A stretch of 12,124 nt of DNA from Diaporthe sp. PMI_573. Taxonomy: Eukaryota > Ascomycota > Sordariomycetes > Diaporthales > Diaporthaceae. Below are positions 1-8,126 of the stretch, piece after piece. The notes below the pieces were generated by a model. The model saw only the letters and a program-made list of their open reading frames with translations. It was not told the DNA's origin and made no database searches. The stretch spans positions 1 through 12,124 of the forward strand of contig JAJTUP010000213.1 in the NCBI GenBank assembly GCA_021399435.1. The letters are read 5' to 3'. The translations under genes were made by a program, and so were the position numbers. How positions within the stretch are numbered: position 1 is the first letter of the stretch; each line of letters begins with the position of its first letter.

Positions 1-227
1 ATCTAGTGTTGAATATGCTGAGGTGGTCTCACTTGATCCAAGGCGTCCTTTGGGCTGTAGATGTGTCATAAAATAGTCTAAGCTTCTCTGGCGTTCTTCT
101 ATGGACTAGCCACGAGGTCAGGTCCTGCCATTTTCATTGAAGGTTGGTCACTTAATACTGTACAACTCATACGGTCAACAAAAATAACCCCTGGTGATCT
201 TAATCAGCCATCATGCCTGCGGGAATG
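1..227. other. No supported gene; region beyond the ligase remnant
   Basis: On the minus strand this is where the C-terminal part of the ligase (nucleotidyltransferase motifs IV and V and the OB fold) should lie, but I could not find those motifs in any frame. One minus frame is open for about 35 codons around 45-150, but it resembles nothing I know. The region is either diverged ligase sequence or unrelated DNA. Confidence 0.4.
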
Positions 228-999
228 TTATATTTCCCTTGATCGAGACATATGGAGGGTGTTCGTGAACGTGCGGCGCCGGGAAAATCTTGCGGAGTGT
301 CGAACGTTGAGAAACGACTCGTCGTCCACGCGCAGGACATCGTAGTAGACAATCATCAAGTGCTCCCATTCATGAGCCTGACTGTCCTCGCCGGTGCCGA
401 TAAACCTTCCAGATCTGCTGATATGTTTCCGTAATTTGTCGAAACTTAGGATTCTCTGCTCCCTGTCGCTATACACGACAACCTCGCCTTCGAGGATACA
501 GCTTTGTTTAAACTTACACCAGGAAGTGCCCAACCCCAAAGAATTTTCGATGACACCGTGCAATTTTTTCTTATCTTGAGTACTATCTTTGCCACTCTTC
601 GAGAATATTTGTATGCGGTCTGAGCCCCTCGAGAGGTCAATATGGATTTGGCAATATTCACCATCCATTTTGTTCTTAACACTCATAAAGCCCTTGCCCA
701 TCTCAAGACAATGCTTGATGCTGCGGCCTTTCAGCCACGTCTGGCGGCCGACTTTGACGCCGATTTGAGGTTTGAAAAGTCTTGGGAGGTCTTCGGAGTC
801 CATCTCTCTGAATGTAACACGGCTGCGTTCTTGCTCCAGCAGCCGAGTCGCAACGGTAAAATCGTCGTGTATCCTCATAATGTCGGGCAAGAGGCGATGG
901 CAGCTGGCATATACCAAGCGTTCCGGGACGATAACCGGTAGGAAACTCTTGATAATCAACCTTGTCGCCCATTTTGCCTCTCTTGCAGTAAGTCTGCGG
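228..999 (-). pseudogene. ATP-dependent DNA ligase-domain protein, truncated
   Basis: This is a fragment of a fungal family of small proteins with an ATP-dependent DNA ligase catalytic domain; the biological role of the family is not clear to me. The minus frame is open from the edge of the inserted element at 999 (frame reads RRLTAREAKW...) to a TAA at 228-230. Counting from the codon at 957-959, visible motifs are motif I KMDG at about residues 97-100 (K97 would be the adenylated lysine), IFSKSGKDST at 118-127, motif III CILEGEV at 154-160, and motif IIIa HLMIVYYDVL at 200-209. Similarity fades after HSARF at about 221-225. Past the TAA a few residues still look like the family (REI, stop, HSRRHDG), so the reading frame is decaying rather than ending naturally. 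Motifs IV and V and the OB fold are absent, and the N-terminal half is missing upstream of the insertion. The domain call is firm; non-functionality is an inference from the missing parts. Confidence 0.8.
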
Positions 1000-1382
1000 T
1001 AGGGATGCCCAGGTACATGTACGAGACCTTTCGTACAGTGTACGAGTACGAGAAGGTTCGTACTCGTACATGTACTCGTACATCTTGAGTAAAAGTGACT
1101 TTGTCCAATTGCCGTTTTAGGTTTAGTGTCAGGAGCTGCCGGACCAAGAAAAGCTCACGATGGGATCAACTAGAGGAGAAGGACTGGAAGGAACTAGAAG
1201 ACATATATGCAGTACTTCTGCCAGGAAGAGGAGGATACAATGGAGGGAAAAGCTATCGCTAGCTTCGTTGACGATAAGAATGTTAAAAATATCACGAGAT
1301 TTGCGACAAATGAAGCTACAATATGTCCCAAAAGGGTAAGCCTAAAAAGTCGTACATGTACTCGTACAAGTGGGCATCCCTA
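1000..1382. mobile_element. Non-autonomous hAT-like element (MITE) with TAGGGATGCCCA inverted ends
   Basis: The left end reads TAGGGATGCCCA and the right end TGGGCATCCCTA, a perfect 12-bp terminal inverted repeat. If the outer TA is a target duplication, the element is 379 bp and mariner-like. If TA belongs to the repeat it fits the YAGRG start of hAT ends, but the 8-bp flanks (gtctgcgg and gaacatcg) do not match. Inside, the plus frame from about 1161 to 1220 reads WDQLEEKDWKELEDIYAVLL, which resembles the segment of hAT transposases that precedes the L-x-P-F motif. This favours a deletion derivative of a hAT element. The frame soon closes, so no protein is made. It abuts the ligase remnant directly. 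Confidence 0.65.
1012..1085. repeat. Subterminal GTACGAG/CTCGTAC array of the 1000-1382 element
   Basis: GTACGAG starts at 1019, 1040 and 1046, and its reverse complement CTCGTAC at 1063 and 1075. The whole stretch can therefore fold back on itself. One more CTCGTAC lies at 1361-1367 next to the right end. Repeated short motifs just inside the ends are typical transposase-binding arrays of hAT elements. The binding role is inferred. Confidence 0.65.
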
Positions 1383-1383
1383 G

Positions 1384-1671
1384 AACATCGACCGACACAC
1401 GTATAAAGAAGAAGGCTGCCTCGCTCACACGTTGGATTACCTCGTGCCCCGTTCGGGAAGCCTATGGCGCCTCGCCATGCAGGCCGTCACTCTAGACGAA
1501 GAGGAGACTCTGGTCGTCGCTCTTGCCGGGACTTGCAAGGCTGAAGACGACCACTACCACATGTCGGCGAACCAAGATCAGCAGTGCCTGAACCTGCTGC
1601 AGCGCTTCCCCCCCGATGCCAAGGAGTACATAATCAACGAAAGGCTTGTGGGAAGGGGGAACGGGCCTTAG
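1384..1671 (+). other. Unrecognised open frame beside the inserted element
   Basis: The plus frame is open from just after the TAG that overlaps the element's right end to a TAG at 1669-1671, about 95 codons without a stop. The stretch is more GC-rich than its surroundings and has a protein-like composition: acidic LDEEET near the middle and PPDAKEYIINER near the end. There is no ATG near its start, so it may be the 3' remainder of a gene cut by the element or an exon. I do not recognise the product. The opposite strand is open over 1492-1689, so strand choice is not certain. Confidence 0.3.
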
Positions 1672-2334
1672 AGCAGGATGGCTAATCAACCCCCAGGCCC
1701 TAAGGATTAAGGTGTGGACGAATATCTATCTACGAATATGTCATTTTTTCCCCTTGGTCCGACCCTATATTCAAGCCAAGCTTGCTTGTACATGAATACA
1801 ATATAAGACAATAAAAGACATTTAGCATCTAGAACCATGGTTCGTTTGCTGACATCCTTAGCGGGCGCCACGAGACGAAGCCCATGCTCTAAGCGTCAGG
1901 AGACAGGGACGTGTCATAAGACCTTGGTATCAGCAATTCGTATTAGGCAAAACATACTGCATGTTTTACTGCGTCGTGACCTAACGAAGCGATATCGGCT
2001 GCTGAGTCCACAGCGGCGTTGTTATTAGAGCATCTAACATAAAGTCCAGATCTATTCAAGGTATTATACCCGTCACAATCATGATTCTGTGTTGTTTGGG
2101 GACCAGAACAATCGCCTGGCTGTCAATTTCGTCAATATACCCGGCACTCTGAAGTCGTATCTTGACTCGGGCCGCATCTACTTAGCCACTCAAGAACTTC
2201 AATTCTTTATGGATAGCTCGAATCGCCAATGAAATTCGCATTTATAGAATGCCAAGGCTTCAAGGTGTGCGCAGCAATTTGAAATCGTGATGATGGTCTG
2301 TATGGCTCTTTGTGAACTGAAGGCATGACCACGT
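1672..2334. other. Intergenic stretch with two short unassigned open frames
   Basis: No gene can be supported. A 63-codon plus ORF (1837-2028) begins at an ATG in a good context (ACCATGG) but has no recognisable content. A second plus frame, open from 2038 to the TGA at 2230-2232, includes NIPGTLKSYLDSGRIYLATQ, which looks like real protein, but it has no start codon of its own. Either could be gene debris or chance. Confidence 0.3.
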
Positions 2335-2456
2335 CAGCGCTGACTTCAATTCAAGTAAGTCAAGTTCGGGGGTGTAACTTGATTACTTGAAATAAAATCG
2401 TCCGTGAACTTACTTAACTTGATTTGAATTGATATACTTGAATTGAAAGCGCTGAC
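2335..2456. repeat. Left end of hAT-A: CAAGTAA-type array and imperfect palindrome
   Basis: The 122-bp unit starts with CAGCGCTGAC and ends with AGCGCTGAC. Copies of TCAAGTA, CAAGTAAGTCAAGT and their complements TACTTGA and ACTTGA fill the space between. The first and last 30 bases are near-complementary, so the unit can form a long hairpin. It also aligns in the same direction with the right-end unit at 5303-5420. Confidence 0.7.
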
Positions 2457-2485
2457 CTGAGGCCAGGATGAAGCTATTGGTACCC

Positions 2486-5040
2486 TTACGCCTCCACTCC
2501 ATCCCAACCCATCAGGTCTCCACCAAAACTGACGACCTCGCCCACAGTGATCGCTTGATGGCCTAGCCAATTCCGTAGGCACTGTATTTCCTCTATTATC
2601 TCGGGGCTTAAGCTGTGCCTTTGCGAGCTTACTGTTAACTTTGTGACACTAAACGTCCGCTCAGGATCGACAGACATAGCAGGAATTGCCAGGATGTTGA
2701 GGGCAAACTTGCTCAGACGTGGATATTCTTCTTGGTGATCCTTCCACCATAGAATGGGGTTCAAGTTCTCTTGCCGGACTGGCCCTTGCCTCATATAAAC
2801 TCCAAGCTCATCTTCTTCCTCCATTATGTATCGATTGTAGCTCTGCATCTACTGGTCGAATTGACTGGGCTTATCTTGCTGCATTGCTTTTTCTATCACG
2901 GTTCTCGCTGTCTCGAACTGCTCCTTACGTGGATACTGTTGTTCAAAGAATTCCCGGACACTGTTCTTAGCGTCCCGTAGCCACACTAGTTGCTCGTGGC
3001 TGGTCCAGTGCGTCTCAAGCCAAGACACGTTCTAGCGTGGGTGAAGAATAACGGCAGCCGGGTAAAGTGGCGATTGGCCAAGTAGACTGTAGTACTCATC
3101 AAGCTTTGACCAACAGTTATTGATAGAGATTTGTATGCATTGTCGGTGGTCATCATCAAGACTCTCAGCTTGCGAGAATGCACCGGTATATTCGTCTCGA
3201 GTGTGCTGTGGCAAGTGTTTCTCGAGTCCCCAACCCTGGTTAGCTCGTGGAGTACTATATCCTGCGAAAGTATTAGCAAAATAGACATAAGAAGAGCGAA
3301 TGTGAACTGGAAAGCTGTACTCGTGGTTGCCGAGGCTCTGGCAAGCCGTAGCTTATCAGCAGTACCATTAGGTGGCGAGAATATCAGTTTTTGCTCCTCG
3401 AAGAAGTTGAGCAAATATTTCATTCCGACCATCACTTCCCACAAGGCGCCGTAACGGCCTTCTTTGGCCCAACCCTGGCACCTTATGGTGATCTCGTAGA
3501 GTGGTTTTAGTAGACTCTGTATCTCCACCAAGAGAAGCCAGTCCTGCGGTGAAAGATGATCTTGGAAAGGCACCCGTTGTCGGGGCTCTGCTGCCTTTGT
3601 GTCAAGATATGTGATGAAATGGTCAATCTGCTCTTGTTTGCGAATGGCATGCTGGATCATTAGAAATGTCGAATTCCATCTGGTTTCATTGTTCTGCATT
3701 AGTTCGAGATTGATGGCAGCTCGGTCCTCCTCAAAGAGTTGATAATCGTCTTCATCGTGCTGGCTGCACGCCAGAGATTTCATCAACTCTCGCCGTTGCG
3801 GAGAAGCCCTGACGAACCGGACGATGTTATGCAGCTTTCCCACTGCTCCCCGTTTCCGCCAAAGTCGAAGCTTACGCTCTTCAACTTGGAAAGCCGCCTC
3901 GGTGAAAGCTTCTCGCTTAAATGAGTTAGGGTCTTTCCCCCAGAGGAACGCTTGAGCTGCAAGGTTGACAATATGCCCAAAGCACTGTGTTTGATGGTTT
4001 CTGATATCCTCGTCGGCCATTGCAGGAGAAAGTTGACGATAGAGGCTTGCCAAGCATGTGTCATTGGACGAGACATTGTCGCAGACACCCGCGCCAATCC
4101 GATCTCGTATCCCGTACTTGCCGAAGATGTTATATATTGTCGTTGCTTGGTTATTTCCGGAATGAGCTCCCCATATATGGCGCAGGGCAAGAAGCCGTGA
4201 TTGGACTTGATAGGAGGCGTCGAGATAGTGAGCGTGGAGGCCAAGGAAAGCGTACCGGTTTGGAGAAGTCTATATGTTAAAGCTAAAGCTAATCTTTGTG
4301 ACTGCCTTCTCTAATTGACTCGATATTGCTCCCTTCTTTACCTCGAATAATTTCCGCATGGTATTATGTACCGACTGCCGGCTCTACGGCACCTTTTTTG
4401 CCAATGACGCATTGTGTAAGTCGAGCATTTGTCGCAAGTATGGATTTGACGGCGCCGTGAAAGGAAGATTGGCAGTGACGATCCAGCCGACTGTTAGCTT
4501 CTTTGCTTTATTAACATTGGATCTCGCAGTAGGAAGCTCCAGGCAGCGCCGTTTCGAAGGGGGTGAATGTTAGCGCGAGACGAATCTTCGTCTGTATTGC
4601 CGTCCGCCTCAGTGATTATATGGGACCTATATCCAGTAAGACGCCGAAAGGAATAAATGCCGGGCTTATACGGATGCCATATACCTTCGGAGATGCTTAA
4701 TTGGCGACGTGGTGTTTGTCGCGACGAACAACGAGCTCTTCCCGCGTTCATCACATTTCGAGCAAAGCCAGTAGGTCTGCAACGTCCGCAAATCAGGGCT
4801 GACTTCCGTAAGGAAGAATCCATGGGCTTGAATCCAGCTCCGCCGGCCTTTGCGATTCTTGTTGGCAATATACTCCTCTGGTATATACCTCTTGCAGCCG
4901 ATCTGGATCGTTAGGAGGTCAGCAAGAGTCGTTCTCCCAGGTTCAGCCTTGATGGACACAGCATCAAGCTGCTGTTTCAGCGATTTGCGCTGACTGCTAA
5001 TCCCCAGGAGCGTTTCTAGCGACTGCTGTTGTACTGCCAT
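2486..5040 (-). pseudogene. hAT transposase (BED finger, RNase H-like, C-terminal dimerisation domain), inactivated
   Basis: The transposase would cut and join DNA at the element's ends. The chosen start is the ATG at 5038-5040. The N-terminal ORF (5040-4666) holds a BED zinc finger: C93 and C96 in WLCSKC and H116 in KHLRR, but the second His is lost where the frame shifts near 4676-4685. Frames are scrambled from 4680 to 4520. The original frame then resumes with the hAT N-terminal segment (GWIVTANLPF), a TAG at 4384-4386, and SFNI-stop-TSPN with a TAG at 4270-4272, where the family has FDxWTSPN. Next come GVCDN (second catalytic Asp) and QCFGHIVNLAAQAF, then NETRWNS. A 59-nt intron at 3320-3262 (GTACAG donor, GCTAATAC branch region, GCAG acceptor) restores the frame to NNCWSKLDEYY. 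TAGs follow at 3032-3034 and 2849-2851. The end is the dimerisation region (PILWWKD, YPRLSKFALNILAIP, DPERTFS). With at least four in-frame stops and one frame loss it cannot make full-length protein from unedited mRNA. Confidence 0.88.
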
Positions 5041-5302
5041 AGCGGATCATTGGCGAATCGCTGATCGTGGATGCTACTCACAAAGGGACTACTTAGGTTC
5101 TGAGTCAGGTGCGACGCGTCTCGACCACGCGGGCGAACAAACAATAAATCCGCGCCACCCCTGCCGCGTCCCTGGGTTATCATTGGCGCAATCAGCTGGG
5201 AAAGGCGACACCAATTCATTACCCTACACCTTAGGCCGACAAGCTCTGAATGGCCTCGGCACTCCCAGGGCCGTCGCACAGGAAAACCCATAAAATATAG
5301 TA

Positions 5303-5420
5303 TTTCAAGTAAATCAAGTTTGGGGCATCATAGACTTACTTACTTGAAATAATTTGGGCGGTCAACTTACTTGACTTACTTGATATACTTGACTTGATAC
5401 TTGAATTGGGGTCAGCGCTG
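5303..5420. repeat. Right end of hAT-A: CAAGTAA-type array
   Basis: It begins TTTCAAGTAAATCAAGTT and ends GTCAGCGCTG, with repeated ACTTACTTGA and ACTTGA motifs between. It aligns with the left unit both inverted (outer ends) and directly (same orientation), because each unit is itself near-palindromic. It lacks the inner GCGCTGAC copy that the left unit has. Confidence 0.7.
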
Positions 5421-5526
5421 CAATACTCTGGTAATTCCACGCAATGTAGATATAAGATAAATTCGGGTCGATTGCCCAGTTGCCTTAGACGAGGTTGTTA
5501 ATCTCTTCATGGTCTTATCATTCAAA

Positions 5527-7278
5527 ATGCCTCCTCAAAAGCCTCGTCATATCTATACCCAAGATACTGTTGCAGAGGCTCTCCTGGATATCACGGACAA
5601 CGCACTTTCCCAGCACAAAGCCGCTCAAAAATGGGGGGTTCCTCAACAGACCCTTTCTGCCAGACTTCGAGGCCAAGGGGCTCTCGCTGATCAAGAACAA
5701 CCGAAACAACGTCTCTCCAAGAGTCAGGAGGACAGATTGGTTACGTGGATTCTTCGTCAAGAGTCCTTGGGATATGCTCCTTCTCACGGCCAGATTCGCG
5801 CTTGCGTTCTGGCTCTTCTGAAACAACAAGGCTCCGAGCCAAAACTGGGACTTAACTGGGTATCCAGGTTTATTAAACATCATGCAGAACTTAGAACCAA
5901 GATTGGGAAACGACAGGAGGCTAACAGATTCGACTCATTCACGCCCAAAGCTATACATTGGTTCTTTGATACTAGGGAGAAAGAGTACGGGTGGATCAAG
6001 CCAGAGAATACCGTTAACGTCGACGAAGGAGGTATTATGGCTAGATTTAGTAAGACTTTGATTTTTCTAATTCGCTATTTATAAATCTGACTAATCAGTT
6101 ATATTATATCAGGCCTAGACAGTTTAGTAGTCGGAAACGCTGATTCTAAACGGAAAGCTTTTCTCAAAGGGCCTCAGTCTCGTAACTAGACTTCATTTAT
6201 CGAAGCTGTTACTGCTGATGGCTGTGCTCTGACACCTAGCATTATATTCAAGGGAAAAGAGCTCCAGAAACAGTGGTTTGTAGATGAATTTAGGAAGATA
6301 GCCGACTGGCACTATATCACCTCACATAACGGATAGACAGACAACTATATTGCGGTTCAGTGGCTTGAAGAGACCTATCTACCTCAGACCCAGCCTATCG
6401 ACGAGTCTGACGCTAGACTAATGATTCTAGACAGTCATAGAAGCCATGCTACGGTATGTTTTTAATCTATATAACTAGAAATCCCTGCTAATTGGAGAAA
6501 GGATCCGTGGATAGCTATATGTTTCTTGAATAATGTTTATTGTTGTTATCTCCCGGCTCACTGCTCTCATGGCCTCCAGCCGTTGGATAATGGCATTTTT
6601 AATGTCTTGAAGGCTGCCTATCGAAAAGAACTTGAGAAATTAGCTTTTCTGACCGATTCAACGCCGGTAGATAAGGTCAACTTCATAAGGGCTTATGCTA
6701 GGGCACGTGAAATTGCAATGACCTCAAAGAATATACGGTCTAGCTGGAGAGTTACAGGGAATTGGCCAATCTTACAGGCTAAGGCATTACGGCACCCAGA
6801 GATTCAAGCAGACAAGATAGAGATATCTCCTGAACCTATCCCTTATTTGGGTTCAGATGATACACCGAAAACCAGTCGTCAGATTCGTGATCTTGGCAAA
6901 AACAAGACTCCTGCGACGCGGAGACGGTATGCCGTGATAGCTAAAGGCTTTGAAAAGCAAGAACAGAATCTGGTGGCACATGAGGTCAGAATTGCTGGCT
7001 TGGAGGAACAAGTGGCCCGTCTACAGAGAGGGAAGAAGAGGAAGGCCATTCCCAACCCTAATCGATGCTTTATGAGCCTGAGCGAGATTCTGGCGGCCGG
7101 TGAAGCTATTCCCGGAGTCCAAGAGCAAGCAGAGCCCGTTGTGGTGGATCAGTCTAACTCGGAGGAGGAAGTGGTCTCGGAGGCGGAGACGGCTTCAGTT
7201 ATTGAAGTCAAGGCAGCGCCTTCCCCTCAGCGCACCACCAGATGGGGACGCCTGATAAAAAAGCCCAGGAGAAAATAG
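5527..7278 (+). pseudogene. Pogo/Fot1-type DDE transposase, three exons, two premature TAG codons
   Basis: Proposed exons are 5527-6049, 6113-6453 and 6502-7278, giving 546 codons plus a terminal TAG, normal for Fot1-like transposases. I chose the ATG at 5527 (AAAATGCC) over the in-frame ATG at 5509 because MPPQK is a family-like start. A psq-type helix-turn-helix lies at about residues 14-48 (HKAAQKWGVPQQTL), a CENP-B-type domain at about 62-130, then the DDE domain. Catalytic Asp candidates are D166 (NVDEGG), D281 (MILDSH) and D317 (QPLDNG), and all three are present. A basic, coiled-coil-like tail follows near 6950-7040. Intron 1 (6050-6112) has GTAAGA, CTGACTAAT and CAG; intron 2 (6454-6501) has GTATGT, GCTAAT and AAG. 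Both keep the family's reading. TAG codons at 6187-6189 (codon 200, RN-stop-TSFIEA) and 6334-6336 (codon 249, HNG-stop-TDN) fall where Fot1-like proteins have Trp. Apart from these two codons the gene looks intact. Confidence 0.88.
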
Positions 7279-7390
7279 AGGCGTCAATTATCTACAGAAT
7301 GATGTATTCTTTATATCTATAGCTTCAGATTGAGACCAGAAACCATAGGTTTCAAAATTGAATTTTTGGTGGGAGAAATAGCGTTTTGCT

Positions 7391-7421
7391 GACCAAAAGG
7401 GTGGGGCGACCAAAAGGGTGG
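7391..7421. repeat. Doubled GACCAAAAGGGTGG motif
   Basis: Two identical 14-bp copies start 17 bp apart at 7391 and 7408, directly downstream of the pogo-type transposase. They are probably the internal repeat of its right terminal inverted repeat, the expected transposase-binding site. This is inferred from position only. Confidence 0.55.
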
Positions 7422-7558
7422 TGGGGGATGGTACATACAAGGTGCCCCTCTGAACGAACCCGAACACCATCATGCTTGTCCCTGTGCGCCATTGCATATG
7501 TGAAGAACAGGCTGTACAAACAACTGCATTGTTATTCACTCTTCTATAGTTTTTGGTC

Positions 7559-7614
7559 TATGCCTTTCGTTAGAAAGGTTCATCCTTATGCCTTTCGTTA
7601 GAAAGGTTCATCCT
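7559..7614. repeat. Two exact tandem copies of a 28-bp unit
   Basis: The units at 7559-7586 and 7587-7614 are identical, and a third copy begins with TAT before diverging. Each contains CCTTTC-gtta-GAAAGG, a 6-bp stem with a 4-base loop. Two exact copies point to a recent duplication, for example by replication slippage. Confidence 0.85.
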
Positions 7615-7736
7615 TATCCTTTGAGGAAGCCGCCCGAGGAAAGACCGCAGAGAGGCGAGCTGCATGCAAGGGGCGGGCTTGGTGGGAAGGCTTCCGGCCC
7701 AATTGAAATGGTTACCATTCCGCTGGGTCAACCCGA

Positions 7737-7904
7737 TGTTGGAGGAGAGTGATCCACACTATCTTTTCTACTTATCTATATTCATACCTTGTAGGTGATT
7801 GATTAAACCAACTGCATATTACATTGCCCTGTTGCGGCTTAGTTGCTGTAAAGGGAACCAATATACAATACTTCCGCTGTAGTGGAGGGTAGACACTCAC
7901 CAAC
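7737..7904. mobile_element. Possible solo LTR (copia-like), weak
   Basis: A stretch of about 168 bp starts TGTTGGAGGAGAGTG and ends CACTCACCAAC, an imperfect inverted pair of the kind that bounds LTRs. It contains a pyrimidine-rich TCTTTTCTACTTATC tract. No primer-binding site, polypurine tract or matching 5-bp flanks are visible. The rest of 7440-8126 shows no gene on either strand. Confidence 0.25.
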
Positions 7905-8126
7905 GTCGCGGTAAGCTCTTCCAGTGGACTCTAATCTGGGAAGGAAGCATACAGAAGTACGCTGAGTCCTGCAAGCTGGCCTCGCGCTTCGCAATTGAGT
8001 GCTGGGTTCAAGACATAAATCCAGTGTTCGGAATGATTGATTTCAGATGGAAAATGCTATGGGCATCCCGAGGTTTCCCAGAAAATCAATCACTACATTT
8101 GTTTATTCACAAAAGTTTCTAGTATC

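Larger units (their letters stand above)
2335..5420 (-). mobile_element. hAT-A: decayed hAT DNA transposon
   Basis: The outer ends are inverted: CAGCGCTGAC at 2335-2344 and its complement GTCAGCGCTG at 5411-5420, followed on each side by close matches to CAATTCAAGTA. Between them lies a minus-strand hAT transposase gene with its 5' leader at 5041-5302. The 8 bases flanking each side (gaccacgt and caatactc) do not match, so the target duplication is lost, the insertion is old, or an end is rearranged. The right end abuts the truncated left side of the pogo-type element, which suggests insertion into, or deletion against, that element. Confidence 0.75.
5421..7437 (+). mobile_element. Pogo/Fot1-like Tc1-mariner element, left end missing
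   Basis: The transposase gene at 5527-7278 defines the element. To its right, GACCAAAAGGGTGG occurs twice (7391 and 7408) before GTGGGGGATGGTAC, which looks like the inner and outer parts of a pogo-type terminal repeat. The complementary sequence should lie left of the gene, but 5421-5526 contains none. The left terminal repeat is therefore gone, and hAT-A's end stands where it should be. The right boundary is approximate. Confidence 0.65.

Noticed and set aside
642..941. 99-codon plus frame
   Set aside because: Antisense to the ligase catalytic motifs on the minus strand.
703..1083. 126-codon minus frame beginning with Tyr/Glu repeats
   Set aside because: Its start is a translation of the GTACGAG array and the rest is out of frame with the ligase; not a real protein.
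3262..3307. Shorter 46-nt intron in hAT-A using the GTTCAC donor
   Set aside because: It would give CAG ATA TAG in frame, a stop, while the 59-nt choice restores the family reading.
3783..4244. 153-codon minus frame
   Set aside because: Overlaps the hAT-A frame that carries the family motifs (GVCDN, CFGHIVNL); this one has none.
4520..4685. Intron from GTATAT to explain the loss of frame after the hAT-A BED finger
   Set aside because: It would remove the fourth zinc ligand and no convincing acceptor keeps both the finger and the next domain; decay is simpler.
5016..5291. 91-codon minus frame upstream of hAT-A
   Set aside because: Overlaps the transposase start in another frame, has no motif, and most likely lies in the leader.
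8000..8025. GGTTCAAGACA resembling a tRNA B box
   Set aside because: No A box, no acceptor stem and no cloverleaf can be drawn around it.
8060..8072. TGGGCATCCC resembling the right end of the 1000-1382 element
   Set aside because: Only ten bases match, with no partner end or motif array nearby; likely chance.
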